A stretch of 64,000 nucleotides of DNA from NCBI GenBank assembly GCA_019359215.1, contig JAHHHS010000008.1, positions 62,001 through 126,000 of the forward strand, read 5' to 3'. Each line of letters begins with the position of its first letter. The first letter of the stretch is position 1. This stretch comes from Nostoc indistinguendum CM1-VF10 (lineage in GTDB: Bacteria > Cyanobacteriota > Cyanobacteriia > Cyanobacteriales > Nostocaceae). Positions 43,664-52,685 of this stretch are shown here, in pieces. The notes beneath the pieces are model-generated. The model did not search any database. It was not told the DNA's origin and saw only the letters and a program-made list of their open reading frames with translations. Both the position numbers and the translations under genes were made by a program.

Positions 43664-44524
43664 TCAAAGATTAACCTCTTGCAACAGCCAAAAACCAGCA
43701 AAAGATTGTGCTTCGGGATCAGACTGTACACCGATAAAATGCACGCCGTTAGCTTTTTGCTTGGCTTCTTCAAAAGCTTTGGCTTCTGCTAAGACTTGAG
43801 GTTTTTTGATATTTGCCACAATCCAACTTTCAGTTACACCAGTTTCTAAAAGCAATCTCGCCTCTTCGCTGGTATCAAATCTTAAGAAAGCCAACTCCAA
43901 ACCAGACATCCAGGCTGCTAAGGGCAATGCTCTAGGTGAGAAAATCAAAATCCCAGGAATACGGGCTTCAGGTGAAACTTTCGCCAACTCTAAGGGGAAA
44001 GCTTCACCAAAGTCAATTTCCCACTCTGGCATCTCAGCAAAATCCGCAGCATCTAAAGTAACAAATTTCCACTGCTGTCCTTCCAAAGCATCTGGTAAAC
44101 GTTGCGGTAAAGGTTTCTCCAAGCGGACTGAGGGATTAGTCCCCCCTTGATACCCTGCTTCTTGAGGATACACTTCCTCCATACGTTGTTCTAACCATTG
44201 GTTGAGAAGCAAAGTGCGGCGGCTAGGCTGGGCGGGAATTCCCAAGTCTTGGCAAGCTTTAGTAATCATATTGTTCATTTGGCGACGGAAAAAGCGGATT
44301 TTAATTGGTGCTTTTCCAGCTTGATTAATAGCCTCCTGCAACGCTGTCCGTAACCAAACCGAATTTACCTGGGTACTAGAACAATATTGAGCATAGCGAA
44401 ACAAAGAATCTACTTTTGTGCTTATATCTAAGGGGCTTTCGCAGACTAAGACTTCCCAAATTTTTTTCTGATTATCGTCCAAAATCGGACGGGAGTAAAA
44501 ATCGATTTCCCAAATACTGCCCAT
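43664..44524 (-). CDS. Tab2/Atab2 family RNA-binding protein
   Basis: A 286-residue protein beginning MGSIWEIDFYSRPILDDNQK, the conserved opening of the Tab2 family (DUF1092), and ending GFWLLQEVNL. The family binds RNA in plants and algae and is needed for translation of photosystem I (psaB) mRNA; the cyanobacterial members are presumed to have related roles. KIRFFRRQM and FFRRQMNNMITKACQDLGI are also conserved-looking. No signal peptide or membrane segment. It is monocistronic. Confidence 0.9.
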   Translation of the reverse strand: MGSIWEIDFYSRPILDDNQKKIWEVLVCESPLDISTKVDSLFRYAQYCSSTQVNSVWLRTALQEAINQAGKAPIKIRFFRRQMNNMITKACQDLGIPAQPSRRTLLLNQWLEQRMEEVYPQEAGYQGGTNPSVRLEKPLPQRLPDALEGQQWKFVTLDAADFAEMPEWEIDFGEAFPLELAKVSPEARIPGILIFSPRALPLAAWMSGLELAFLRFDTSEEARLLLETGVTESWIVANIKKPQVLAEAKAFEEAKQKANGVHFIGVQSDPEAQSFAGFWLLQEVNL

Positions 44525-45008
44525 GTTTTGCGGTAAAAATCTGGCTGTTATGTTTTCCTGATATTTTGATCATACGAGTGTTGGGGCAGCATTGGACATT
44601 GAGAAGTGAACGAGCGTACTCCTACGGTGAAGCAAGTTACGCGTAGCCTCTCTACGAGAAGTATTGGGCATTGAGATATAGCGGTTCCCATTCAAATGCG
44701 GTACAACATTATATTCCAAGGTGTAGGGAACATGCCGTGCCCCTACGGGTGTATTCACGTAAACGAGAACTACTATAAATGAGTCTTTAAGTTGGATGAA
44801 CGGAATTCTGAGGTGAGCAAAATGGTGGCTGAATTTTCCTGAAGGTTTGTGGAAGTTTGTTATCTAGTACACCACAGCGTAAATAGAGCAACCATTTAAA
44901 ATCTTTAAAGAGCTGATTCCATAACACTTTTGACTTTTGAACGCCAGTTGCTTCAAGTCGGCAGAGCCGCCCAACGCACTGGCTCCTTTTGACTTCCGCC
45001 TTGCGGTA
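44525..45008. other. Repeat-rich intergenic region
   Basis: It holds GCG/CTACG-rich dispersed repeats (44607-44670), a partial palindrome GTGTAGGG...CCCTACGGGTG (44710-44752) and one degenerate unit resembling the 42-bp repeat at 5669 (44784-44803). A MITE-like element (44864-45012) runs into the HAD gene. No ORF is supported. Confidence 0.5.
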
Positions 45009-45012
45009 CTAG
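44864..45012. repeat. MITE-like element, copy 4, overlapping the HAD gene 3' end
   Basis: Left end CTAGTACACCACAGCGTAAA, right end the complement of CTAGTACCGCAAGGCGGAAG followed by TCAAAAG. About 149 bp, no coding capacity. The terminal CTAG supplies the stop codon (45009-45011) of the HAD hydrolase on the minus strand. Confidence 0.65.
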
Positions 45013-45656
45013 TGACGGTTGATCCAAACACCTCTGAGTCCAGCTGCTCTAGCCGCGTGGTAATCTTCTATAATGCTATCGCCAATATGCCATGCTGCTT
45101 CTGGAGAACATTTATGTTTATCTAAAGCAATGGCAAAAATTTGAGGATCGGGTTTAGCTGCACGTACCTGAGTAGCAATGGTGACAGAGGTAAAAAAGTC
45201 TCTCAATCCCAAACTTTGCAATACTGAGTAAATTCGAGAATCAAAATTGGACAGCACCCCCAAGGTAACTCCCAACCGCCGCCAGTTGATTAAAGCTGGT
45301 AAGACATCAGGATAGACAAACCACGGTTCGGCAGTGCCAAAATGGATGTAAAGTTCGCTAAAAAAAGCCGAAAAGTCAGAAAATTCCTTGAGAACACCCG
45401 CACTTTCAAAAGTGTTAAGAGCAATTATCCGCCACCAATCAAACTCGCGCTGGGGAATATCTTGCAGTTCTGCATCTGGAAATATCGGCGGCGGCGCTGC
45501 TTTAAAGCTTTTAATGAAGGCTGTATCCAATGTTTCAGCTGAAACTTTAACGTCAAATTCTTGGGCTATCTGACTATAAACTTTACCCACACTACCTTTG
45601 ACATCGAAGAGTGTACCCACAGCATCTAAAAAAATAACTTTCGGTTGTTCCATCAA
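45009..45656 (-). CDS. HAD-superfamily hydrolase
   Basis: A 215-residue phosphatase-like protein. Motif I is IFLDAVGTLF, with the nucleophile Asp but Val where the acid/base Asp is usual, a variant shared by several HDHD3/DREG-2-like members. Motif II is GVLSNFD, motif III Lys is in RAAKPDPQIF and motif IV is HIGDSIIEDYHAARAAG. The substrate is unknown. The last bases lie in a MITE-like element, so the native C-terminus may have been a little different. A second ATG (EQPK) directly follows the first. Confidence 0.88.
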   Translation of the reverse strand: MMEQPKVIFLDAVGTLFDVKGSVGKVYSQIAQEFDVKVSAETLDTAFIKSFKAAPPPIFPDAELQDIPQREFDWWRIIALNTFESAGVLKEFSDFSAFFSELYIHFGTAEPWFVYPDVLPALINWRRLGVTLGVLSNFDSRIYSVLQSLGLRDFFTSVTIATQVRAAKPDPQIFAIALDKHKCSPEAAWHIGDSIIEDYHAARAAGLRGVWINRH

Positions 45657-45944
45657 AGTTTCAAAATTTGAATGTTGAATGTTAGATTTTGGCTTGTTTA
45701 GAGCTTCTGTGGGTAGAGTCTAGCATCTCCTAAGTACGTTGGCGGAAATAAAGCAAATCATGGTAAATGCCTTAGTTTTTGTAAATGCTTTAGTTTTTTC
45801 TCAATGTCCAATACTTCTCTACGAAAGGCTGCGCTCTAAGCGTAGCTATGCCGCAGGCTTTACGGCTTCTCATAGAGACGCTACGCCTAGCTTGCTTCTC
45901 CGTAGGAGTACGTTCAGTGCAAGTGCCCAATGCCCAACCTTAAG
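45657..45944. other. Intergenic region with dispersed repeats
   Basis: Imperfect inverted GCG/CTACG-rich repeats at about 45810-45915 (GCGCTCTAAGCGTAGC, AGAGACGCTACGCC). No gene supported. Confidence 0.5.
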
Positions 45945-47138
45945 TTACCGAGAAAGTGTTTCTATGATCGGACGCACTAGCCAATTAAAACCAACTTTGA
46001 GTTGATGATCTAAAGTTGGTAGCCGATATAAATAAGCAATTCGCCGGGCGACGGATGCTAAGGGGCCATCTAGTTTCATTCCCAAACCAGTGAGAGTAGC
46101 GTTGTCTATTCCTAGTGCCATCATTTCTCCCAACTGTTGATAGCGGAAGGGAAGGAGGGGGCGATTAGTCAGAGTTGCCCAGATATTCCAAGCAGTATAA
46201 TCAGCTTGTTGAAAAGCGGCTTGTGCGGTGGCGGGGACTTGCTGTCCTTCAGCATCATGACAGTCTGCTAAATCTCCCAAGGCAAAGATTTCTGGATGCT
46301 CAAGTACTTGTAAAGTTGATGTAGTGCTAATTTGACCACGCTGGTTTTGCTTTAGCGGAAGAGATTTTACCACGGGCGCAATCCTAGTTCCCACAGTCCA
46401 AATTACTAAATCCACGGGAATCGTGTCTAACTGGTTTTTGTACTCTAGGGAAATGGAATTTTGCTCTATTGATTCGACTTTGGTTTCTAAATCAATAAAC
46501 ACACCACGGGCTTCCAAAGCTTTCTTTGCTGCTTCCCGATTGAACTCTGGGGAAGTTCGCAAAATTTGGTCAGCAATTTCAATGATCCGAAAGCGTCCTC
46601 TTTCACCTAGTCGGTCGGCTAACTTACAGGCTAACTCTACACCACTGTAGCCAGCCCCAATAATTGCCACCCGAATTTTATCAACATCCGATTCTTCTAA
46701 AAATCGTAGGCGTTCTTCTAAACGATAGGCATCAGAGATTGTGCGGAATGGATAGCCGTAGGCAGTTGCACCTGGGACTAAATCTAGCGGTGTCTCACCT
46801 CCTAGCGCCAGTACTAAGCGCTCGTAAGGGATTTCCGGCCCGTTCTGTACATTTACTTGTTTCTGGTCGATGTCGATTTCAGATACAACCCCTTGATAAA
46901 AACGCACCCCTGTGCCTTGTAAAAGTTCTTCAAACGGTGGGGCAATTTCCCAGGTTTGCAGTTCGCCAGTGAGCAATTCGTAGAGTAAGGGAGAGAATAG
47001 GAAGCGATCGCTTTGATCTACTAGAACAATTTCGGGTTTTTGCGTAGATTCCCAAGGGAGCTGACTTAAGCGCAAGGCTGTGTAAAGACCACCAAAGCCT
47101 CCGCCAAGGATACAAATTCTAGAATTTTCTTTAGTCAT
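45945..47138 (-). CDS. ndbB: Type II NAD(P)H dehydrogenase, NdbB-like
   Basis: A 397-residue FAD protein. The first Rossmann motif is ICILGGGFGGLYTALRLS, the second AIIGAGYSGVELACKLADRL, and the FAD-closing motif is IFALGDLADC. The sequence from QLPWES through FLFSPLLYELLTGE resembles Synechocystis NdbB, a type II dehydrogenase linked to demethylphylloquinone reduction in vitamin K1 synthesis; NDH-2 proteins otherwise pass electrons to quinones at the membrane without proton pumping. The subgroup is assigned from recall. Monocistronic. Confidence 0.82.
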   Translation of the reverse strand: MTKENSRICILGGGFGGLYTALRLSQLPWESTQKPEIVLVDQSDRFLFSPLLYELLTGELQTWEIAPPFEELLQGTGVRFYQGVVSEIDIDQKQVNVQNGPEIPYERLVLALGGETPLDLVPGATAYGYPFRTISDAYRLEERLRFLEESDVDKIRVAIIGAGYSGVELACKLADRLGERGRFRIIEIADQILRTSPEFNREAAKKALEARGVFIDLETKVESIEQNSISLEYKNQLDTIPVDLVIWTVGTRIAPVVKSLPLKQNQRGQISTTSTLQVLEHPEIFALGDLADCHDAEGQQVPATAQAAFQQADYTAWNIWATLTNRPLLPFRYQQLGEMMALGIDNATLTGLGMKLDGPLASVARRIAYLYRLPTLDHQLKVGFNWLVRPIIETLSR

Positions 47139-47320
47139 CGATTCTATCTATAAAAGGATCAATACTAGCTGGGCAACTAACTTCAGTCTAGTCAGTTAAA
47201 GCGGACTTTTCAAAATTCTATAAAGTTTGTCATCAGTTTCAGTTCACTTGTCGCGGTTATCTAATTGAGGATTCGCTATAGTTAACGGTTAACAGGCAAC
47301 GGCTAAAAGGAGTTAAAGAG

Positions 47321-47944
47321 ATGGAAATTAAGCCAACTGACCCATCGCTAGCACTCATGGAAATCCCCCCTGGCTATCTCAACATTATGGGTTACGTTGA
47401 TCAGTCAGAAGTTAATGGCCCTGGTTGTCGTGCAGTCGTCTGGGTACAAGGTTGTCTTCGTGAGTGTCCTGGCTGCTTTAATACTAACTCCTGGTCATTT
47501 AAAGCTAACCAATTGATCGCTGTTGATACCCTTGCCGAAAATATTCTCAGCAATCCCCACAATACAGGTGTAACATTCTCTGGTGGAGAACCCTTTTGGC
47601 AAGCAACTGCACTAGCGTCTTTAGCTCGTAAGGTAAAAGCTGCTGGGTTAAATGTAATGTCTTTTACTGGGTTCACTCTCCAGCAACTACAGTCTCAATC
47701 TGCACCGCCAGGCTCCCAAGCATTGTTAGAACAACTTGATATTCTGATTGACGGGCCTTTTGTCCAATCTCTGGCAATAAATTCTCCCAACTCTCCAGTC
47801 TCTTCTAGCAACCAACGGGTTCGTGTGTTGAACCCGGCTTTCCAAGACCAGATTACCTGGGCTAGCGATCAGATAGAAGTCCACATTCTTAAGGATGGTG
47901 GTCGCATCGTCACTGGCTATCAAGGTGGACTGGAACTAACGTAG
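47321..47944 (+). CDS. NrdG-like radical SAM protein
   Basis: A 207-residue protein with CLRECPGC (Cys45, Cys49, Cys52), the CxxxCxxC cluster site, inside VVWVQGCLRECPGCFN, and TFSGGEPFWQ. This is the arrangement of anaerobic ribonucleotide reductase activating enzymes and related 4Fe-4S activators. No NrdD glycyl radical enzyme gene is nearby, so the partner is unknown and the annotation should stay at family level. AGGAGTTAAAGAG precedes the ATG. A hairpin terminator follows. Confidence 0.87.
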   Translation: MEIKPTDPSLALMEIPPGYLNIMGYVDQSEVNGPGCRAVVWVQGCLRECPGCFNTNSWSFKANQLIAVDTLAENILSNPHNTGVTFSGGEPFWQATALASLARKVKAAGLNVMSFTGFTLQQLQSQSAPPGSQALLEQLDILIDGPFVQSLAINSPNSPVSSSNQRVRVLNPAFQDQITWASDQIEVHILKDGGRIVTGYQGGLELT

Positions 47945-47983
47945 TGGCGCGGGAGTAGGGCGACAGGAGGGAGTTAAAACTTG

Positions 47984-48010
47984 AACGTTGAGCTTCTGAG
48001 GCTCAACGTT
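47984..48010 (+). terminator. Rho-independent terminator after the NrdG-like gene
   Basis: AACGTTGAGC and GCTCAACGTT form a perfect 10-bp stem with a 7-nt loop, followed by TCTTTATT. Confidence 0.88.
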
Positions 48011-48110
48011 TCTTTATTGGTGACAACTTAAAGCGATCGTCAAAATGTGATGGTTGACAGTTAACAGTTAACTGTCAACGTAAAATCCCCTTTGTAGGGG
48101 TGGGATAAGC

Positions 48111-49166
48111 TTAATTAAGTTTTTCGTGAGCAGCCAAAATTATTTTTTCGGTTTCTTCCCAACCAATACATTTATCAGTTACAGAAATTCCATATTTTAA
48201 TTCTTCTTTACCAGTAATTGGTTGACTACCTTCATATAAATGAGATTCTAGCATCATGCCAACTATTGATGTATTACCATCCACTATTTGCTGAATAATA
48301 TTCTCTAAGACGGCACCTTGTAATTTGTAATCTTTATTAGTATTGCCGTGGCTACAGTCGACAACAATCCTCGGTGGTAAATCTGCCTGTTTTAATTTCT
48401 CTTCTACCAGTTTGACATTTGCTGCATCAAAATTGGGTTGACTACCACCCCTTAAAATTACGTGACCGTAGCCATTACCTTTAGTTTGAAAGACGCTGAC
48501 CTGTCCGTTTTGATTAATTCCGATAAAATTATGCGGATTTCTAGCTGATTGTAGGGCATTCAAAGCTACTTGAATATTGCCGTCAGTACCGTTTTTAAAA
48601 CCCACAGGCATCGAAAGTCCGCTTGCCATTTCGCGGTGAGTTTGTGATTCAGTCGTGCGTGCCCCTATAGCAGACCACGTAATCAGCTCACTAATGTATT
48701 GAGGTATGATTGGATCTAGGGCTTCTGTACCAGCAGGTAATCCCAATTCTGTAATTTTTAATAATAGCTCTCGTGCAATTAATAACCCATTCTCTACATG
48801 GAAAGAATCATCCATATCGGGATCGTTAATTAACCCTTTCCAACCTACGGTTGTTCTTGGTTTTTCAAAGTACACTCGCATAATTAGTAGCAGCTTATCC
48901 TGCACTTGCTCGGACAATGTTTTCAACCTTTCAGAATATTCGAGTGCTGCTTTTCGGTCGTGGATTGAGCATGGGCCAACTACTATAAATTTTCTGCGAT
49001 CCTGAAAATCTAGTATCTGTTCTATTTCCTGCCTATATGCTAAAACTCTTCGCTCGGCCAATTGTGTTAAAGGTAATTTTGATTTAACTTCATTGGGAGT
49101 TAATAAAATGCGATCGTTCTCAATATTAGCGTTGTCGATATTACTATTAAATAATTTGTTGTGCAT
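48111..49166 (-). CDS. 3-deoxy-7-phosphoheptulonate (DAHP) synthase, class I
   Basis: A 351-residue enzyme that condenses phosphoenolpyruvate and erythrose 4-phosphate in the first step of the shikimate pathway. It contains VVGPCSIHD (phosphate/metal site), RVYFEKPRTTVGWKGL, GARTTESQTHREMASGL, GFKNGTDGN and VDCSHGN. The length and sequence match the AroF/AroG/AroH (type I-alpha) group, which carries allosteric control by aromatic amino acids; the feedback specificity is not readable here. It is monocistronic between other minus-strand and plus-strand genes. Confidence 0.95.
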   Translation of the reverse strand: MHNKLFNSNIDNANIENDRILLTPNEVKSKLPLTQLAERRVLAYRQEIEQILDFQDRRKFIVVGPCSIHDRKAALEYSERLKTLSEQVQDKLLLIMRVYFEKPRTTVGWKGLINDPDMDDSFHVENGLLIARELLLKITELGLPAGTEALDPIIPQYISELITWSAIGARTTESQTHREMASGLSMPVGFKNGTDGNIQVALNALQSARNPHNFIGINQNGQVSVFQTKGNGYGHVILRGGSQPNFDAANVKLVEEKLKQADLPPRIVVDCSHGNTNKDYKLQGAVLENIIQQIVDGNTSIVGMMLESHLYEGSQPITGKEELKYGISVTDKCIGWEETEKIILAAHEKLN

Positions 49167-49295
49167 GGGAATGCTCTGGCAATTTTATATACGCACTTCA
49201 ACTCAAAAGTGTAACACAAACCCATAAAATTTTAAAATAGCTTATTTCTAACTTGACAAACTTCTAACTGGACTGTATCCGAATAAGGTGATAAA

Positions 49296-49327
49296 TAAAA
49301 AAGGGGAAAATATTTCCCCTTTTTTAT
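49296..49327 (-). terminator. Terminator hairpin for the GH13 gene
   Basis: AAAAAAGGGGAAA and TTTCCCCTTTTTT form an inverted repeat around ATAT about 40 bp after the GH13 gene stop on the minus strand. The symmetrical T- and A-tracts let it work in both directions. Confidence 0.85.
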
Positions 49328-49365
49328 TTGCTATTGGGCTACTGACTCAGTAGTAGTGTATATAA

Positions 49366-51024
49366 TTACTGCCATACAAACACTTTGGCTTCGTATGGCC
49401 CTAAGTCAGTTATGATGCCATCGTCACCAGCTTCAACATCATAATTGCCTGTCCATTCATGCCATGTACCAGGGCTAGGAAAGTTAGGAACATGATAGCC
49501 AGCTAGAAAGTTTTCTGAGAAATTTGCTATTACGACTACACGAGAACCTTCATCATTCCAACGAGTATAAGCTAATACTTTTGCGTCGGCATTTTCGTGG
49601 ATAAAATCAATATTTTCTGTATAAAGGGCATGACTACTTTTACGCAGGTTGGTTAAGCCTTTGTATAATTCAAATAAACTACGATTGAGGTCATTCCCTA
49701 ACAGCGTCCAATCGATTTTTGATGATTCAGGTTGTTTAGGTTTATACTCGCCAAATTCCTCTCCCATCCAAATCAAAGGTACGCCTACAGCAGTCATTAG
49801 GATGGCTACTCCTAATTTAACCCGCCTAAAAGCTTCTTCGTCAAAAATCTCACGGTTTCCCAATTCAACCATGACATGGTTATGGTCATGGTTGGTGAGG
49901 TAATTTACTACGTTGGTAGCACCCAAGAAACCCTGGCGCTTGCAGTCAATGACATCTTTTAGACGCTCTAAATCAAATGTATCACCGCAGATATGTTCTA
50001 GAATACAGTGATAGAAACTGTCATGCCAGCAACCATCCATTGGCCCGTCTACATTCGTAATGCTGGTAGTTTCAGGAATGTGTTCAGCAACGTTGTAAAA
50101 AGGCTTCATGCTAGCAGTTTTTTTAGCTTCCTGGACAATCCAGTGCATGAAATCGTAGTTAGCAATTTGCCGCGCTGCATCATAGCGAATACCATCAAGA
50201 TGATATTCTGATATCCAGAAACGGATTGTCTCACCAATAAATTTCCGCGCTGGATAAATATCTAATTTTTCGTCATAATGCTCATAATTAAATTCAGGCC
50301 CCCAGTTATTATCAGGGTCACGAGGATCGTGATGATACCAATAATCGTGGTCAATTTGTGTTAAAGGAGCAGATGCTTCTGAGTGGTTATAAATACCGTC
50401 CAGTATTACACGAATACCTCTGCTATGACACTCATCAATCAATTTTTTCAAATCAGCAGTAGAACCATAACTTGATTCTGTTGCAAAAAAGTGACGGGGA
50501 TTATAACCCCAACTATAATCACCAGGATATTCTTTAAGTGGCATCAACTCAATAGCGTTGATTCCTAGTTCGCACAAATAATCTAACTTTTCAATGACGT
50601 GTTTATATTTTCCACGTGCATAAGGATCATCCTCACCACCAGAAAAATCACCGACGTGCAATTCATAAATTACTAATTCGTGGTCAGCAGGTAAAGGTTT
50701 ATCATCATGTTGCCAAACATATGTATCGGTAATTCTTTCGCCATCTTTGATCCGGACAACACCATCATCTTTTCCACTTAGTTCATCTATATCGGTTACA
50801 TAAGGATCTGTAACATCAACCCATTGTTCTGGTTCAAAAAACCATGAATTTGACTGGACGCGAAATTTATATTTATAAACACCGTCTTCTAGTTGAACAC
50901 TTGTACGAAAATAACCATCGTCACCTTTTTCCATTGGTATTTCTTGCCAATCAGAAAAAGAACCAATTAATGATACTCCTTTGTTGTAAGGTGCAAATAA
51001 ATTAAATTCAATTGGCTTTGCCAT
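49366..51024 (-). CDS. GH13 alpha-amylase family protein with N-terminal CBM48
   Basis: A 552-residue enzyme. CBM48/E-set at residues 1-100 (GVSLIGSFSDWQEIPM, GVYKYKFRV) is followed by a GH13 barrel with nucleophile Asp282 (GIRYDAARQ), acid/base Glu314 (NVAEHI) and Asp380 (TNHDHNHV). The layout is like branching enzymes and maltooligosyl trehalose hydrolase-type members but shorter than GlgB. It acts on alpha-glucans, probably in the cytoplasm as no signal peptide is seen. The exact reaction is not assigned. A symmetrical terminator follows. Confidence 0.9.
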   Translation of the reverse strand: MAKPIEFNLFAPYNKGVSLIGSFSDWQEIPMEKGDDGYFRTSVQLEDGVYKYKFRVQSNSWFFEPEQWVDVTDPYVTDIDELSGKDDGVVRIKDGERITDTYVWQHDDKPLPADHELVIYELHVGDFSGGEDDPYARGKYKHVIEKLDYLCELGINAIELMPLKEYPGDYSWGYNPRHFFATESSYGSTADLKKLIDECHSRGIRVILDGIYNHSEASAPLTQIDHDYWYHHDPRDPDNNWGPEFNYEHYDEKLDIYPARKFIGETIRFWISEYHLDGIRYDAARQIANYDFMHWIVQEAKKTASMKPFYNVAEHIPETTSITNVDGPMDGCWHDSFYHCILEHICGDTFDLERLKDVIDCKRQGFLGATNVVNYLTNHDHNHVMVELGNREIFDEEAFRRVKLGVAILMTAVGVPLIWMGEEFGEYKPKQPESSKIDWTLLGNDLNRSLFELYKGLTNLRKSSHALYTENIDFIHENADAKVLAYTRWNDEGSRVVVIANFSENFLAGYHVPNFPSPGTWHEWTGNYDVEAGDDGIITDLGPYEAKVFVWQ

Positions 51025-51344
51025 AGAAGTGTTTGTAATACCAAGAGTTGATAAAAATATTTTCTGATGCTCAATTCAATTTGCAAATCGCTCTATAGAA
51101 ATAATTATTTATTCAGCGCTTCTATCTTGAGGATGATTTTATCAAAAAAATTGTAAAGAATTACTGTATTTGGCGTTTTTTGACTGTTTATCACATTTAT
51201 TTTTTTAACTAATATCCAGATGCCCATAATACTACTAAGCTTAAAATGCTATTGAAAATAGATTAATGGCTTTTTATTAATTTCTTAAATGGCAGATATT
51301 CAGTAAAAATAAGATATTGTTTGCTAAATATCTGCTGTATAGGA
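51025..51344. other. AT-rich intergenic region
   Basis: Between two minus-strand genes. It should carry the GH13 promoter. No ORF, repeat or RNA recognised. Confidence 0.4.
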
Positions 51345-51728
51345 TTACTCAATTTTGCCGTAAGTTTGTTGCATATAACTTAACAACCAATTTGCCGCCG
51401 TTGCTCTGCGAGTTTGCCGAGGACCAAATTCACCAACTTTGTAACCTTTGAAACCTAGTTTTTCTTTGAGCATTTGTTTATTTTCAGCAGGAATAGAACG
51501 GGTCAACTTGACTGTTGCAGGGCGAGATTCAATGAAATTTGGTGGTTGTGGGTACTCACCCTGCCATTCTGGCGCAACTTGGCTAGTGTCCCATTGTGCA
51601 GTTGAGGAATCATAGCGATACCCTAAATAATGCCATAGCAATTGATTGACTGTAGCATCATCAAGTTTCTCGTCAATAATTGCCCAAATTGTTTCTTTAT
51701 TAAGTGGTGGCAGTTTAGACATAGACAA
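51345..51728 (-). CDS. Conserved cyanobacterial protein, DUF1823-like
   Basis: A 127-residue soluble protein. PPLNKETIWAIIDEKLDDAT and VNQLLWHYLGYRYD resemble the cyanobacterial/plastid DUF1823 family. The C-terminal LGFKGYKVGEFGPRQTRRAT is also well-formed. Function unknown. The start is ATG 51728; a second Met two residues later is possible. Confidence 0.75.
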   Translation of the reverse strand: MSMSKLPPLNKETIWAIIDEKLDDATVNQLLWHYLGYRYDSSTAQWDTSQVAPEWQGEYPQPPNFIESRPATVKLTRSIPAENKQMLKEKLGFKGYKVGEFGPRQTRRATAANWLLSYMQQTYGKIE

Positions 51729-51945
51729 TTCAAAATTCCAAGTTGAAAAACTGGTTACTGATTAATTAAATTAACTACAGTTAGTAGGTATTGAAAAATA
51801 CTTTATCACTACTCTGCGACACTCCTAAAGATAGGGATAATTTTATTTTTATCTACATCTGCTGGAAGATTTACTCGCCACAATCATTAGACAAACTACT
51901 AAAGTGACCCTGAATCAAGAGATTTGCTAATTCAGGAGGGAAATT

Positions 51946-52146
51946 ATGGGAATAGGGGATATGTTCAGAAATATAGTCGGTGACAAGCAGAAACGAGGTG
52001 ATGAAGAGTGGGATAATCGCGATCGCCAGTACAAACGTCGCGGCGATGATGACGACGATGACCGTGAGTACAAAGGTCGCGGCGATGATGATGATGACCG
52101 TGAGTACAAAGATCGCGGCGATGATGACGACGATGACGATGATTAA
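51946..52146 (+). CDS. Small Asp-rich repeat protein
   Basis: A 66-residue protein preceded by a strong ribosome-binding site (CAGGAGG, 6 bp before ATG), which argues for translation. The start MGIGDMFRNIVGDKQKRG may form a short helix. The rest is three repeats of about 12-13 residues of the form YK-RGDDDDD-REYK, ending in eight Asp. The DNA period is 36-39 bp. Such acidic tails could bind Ca2+ or other cations or be disordered; nothing more specific is known. It stands alone, 77 bp upstream of acylphosphatase. Confidence 0.7.
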   Translation: MGIGDMFRNIVGDKQKRGDEEWDNRDRQYKRRGDDDDDDREYKGRGDDDDDREYKDRGDDDDDDDD

Positions 52147-52223
52147 TTTCGCCAGTTGAAGTTAAAAACAGGTTGTGTATACCTAAACTAGGTAGACTGG
52201 AATCGTAAAGATTAGACCAGTCT

Positions 52224-52526
52224 ATGCAGAATTCCACAACACTGCCAAAGATCATCCGCGCCCATGTATTCATTTCTGGCCGAGTCCAAGGAGTGGGTTA
52301 TCGCTATTCCACTGTGGATACAGCTAGTCAGTTGGGGTTAACCGGTTGGGTGCGGAATCTCCCCGATAATCGAGTAGAAGCAGTCTTTGAAGGAGCGCGA
52401 GATGTTGTAGATGACATGGTTCGCTGGTGTCATTCTGGGCCACCTGCTGCTGTGGTTAAAGATGTAGTGGTTGAGTATGAAGAACCGGAAGGGTTGCGGG
52501 GATTTGAAGTTAAGCGGGTTGAGTAA
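52224..52526 (+). CDS. acyP: Acylphosphatase
   Basis: A 100-residue enzyme that hydrolyses carboxyl-phosphate bonds of acyl phosphates. The active site loop is FISGRVQGVGYRYS, with Arg and the later Asn in GWVRNLPDNRVEAVFEG. Length and both conserved motifs are normal. The start has ten extra N-terminal residues (QNSTTLPKII) compared with the minimal fold. It is a short isolated gene. Confidence 0.95.
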   Translation: MQNSTTLPKIIRAHVFISGRVQGVGYRYSTVDTASQLGLTGWVRNLPDNRVEAVFEGARDVVDDMVRWCHSGPPAAVVKDVVVEYEEPEGLRGFEVKRVE

Positions 52527-52572
52527 AGAGTTAGTCATTGGTCATTTGTTCTCTGTAAATGACTAATGACAA

Positions 52573-52680
52573 TCAACTGCTATAGTGAAGTGACCTGTAT
52601 GCTCGTGGGGTTTTTCCTGTCCATCGCTTAAAGGCGCGGTGGAATGCGCTTGGTTCAGAAAAGCCTAGCAAAAATGCCAC
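52573..52680 (-). pseudogene. C-terminal remnant of an AraC-family regulator
   Basis: The minus strand encodes [20 protein letters not shown], then [14 protein letters not shown] before TGA at 52573-52575. This is the second helix-turn-helix of AraC proteins ([18 protein letters not shown]). The rest of the gene is absent; the plus-strand cupin fragment begins where it is cut. Confidence 0.75.
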
Positions 52681-52685
52681 ATTGC

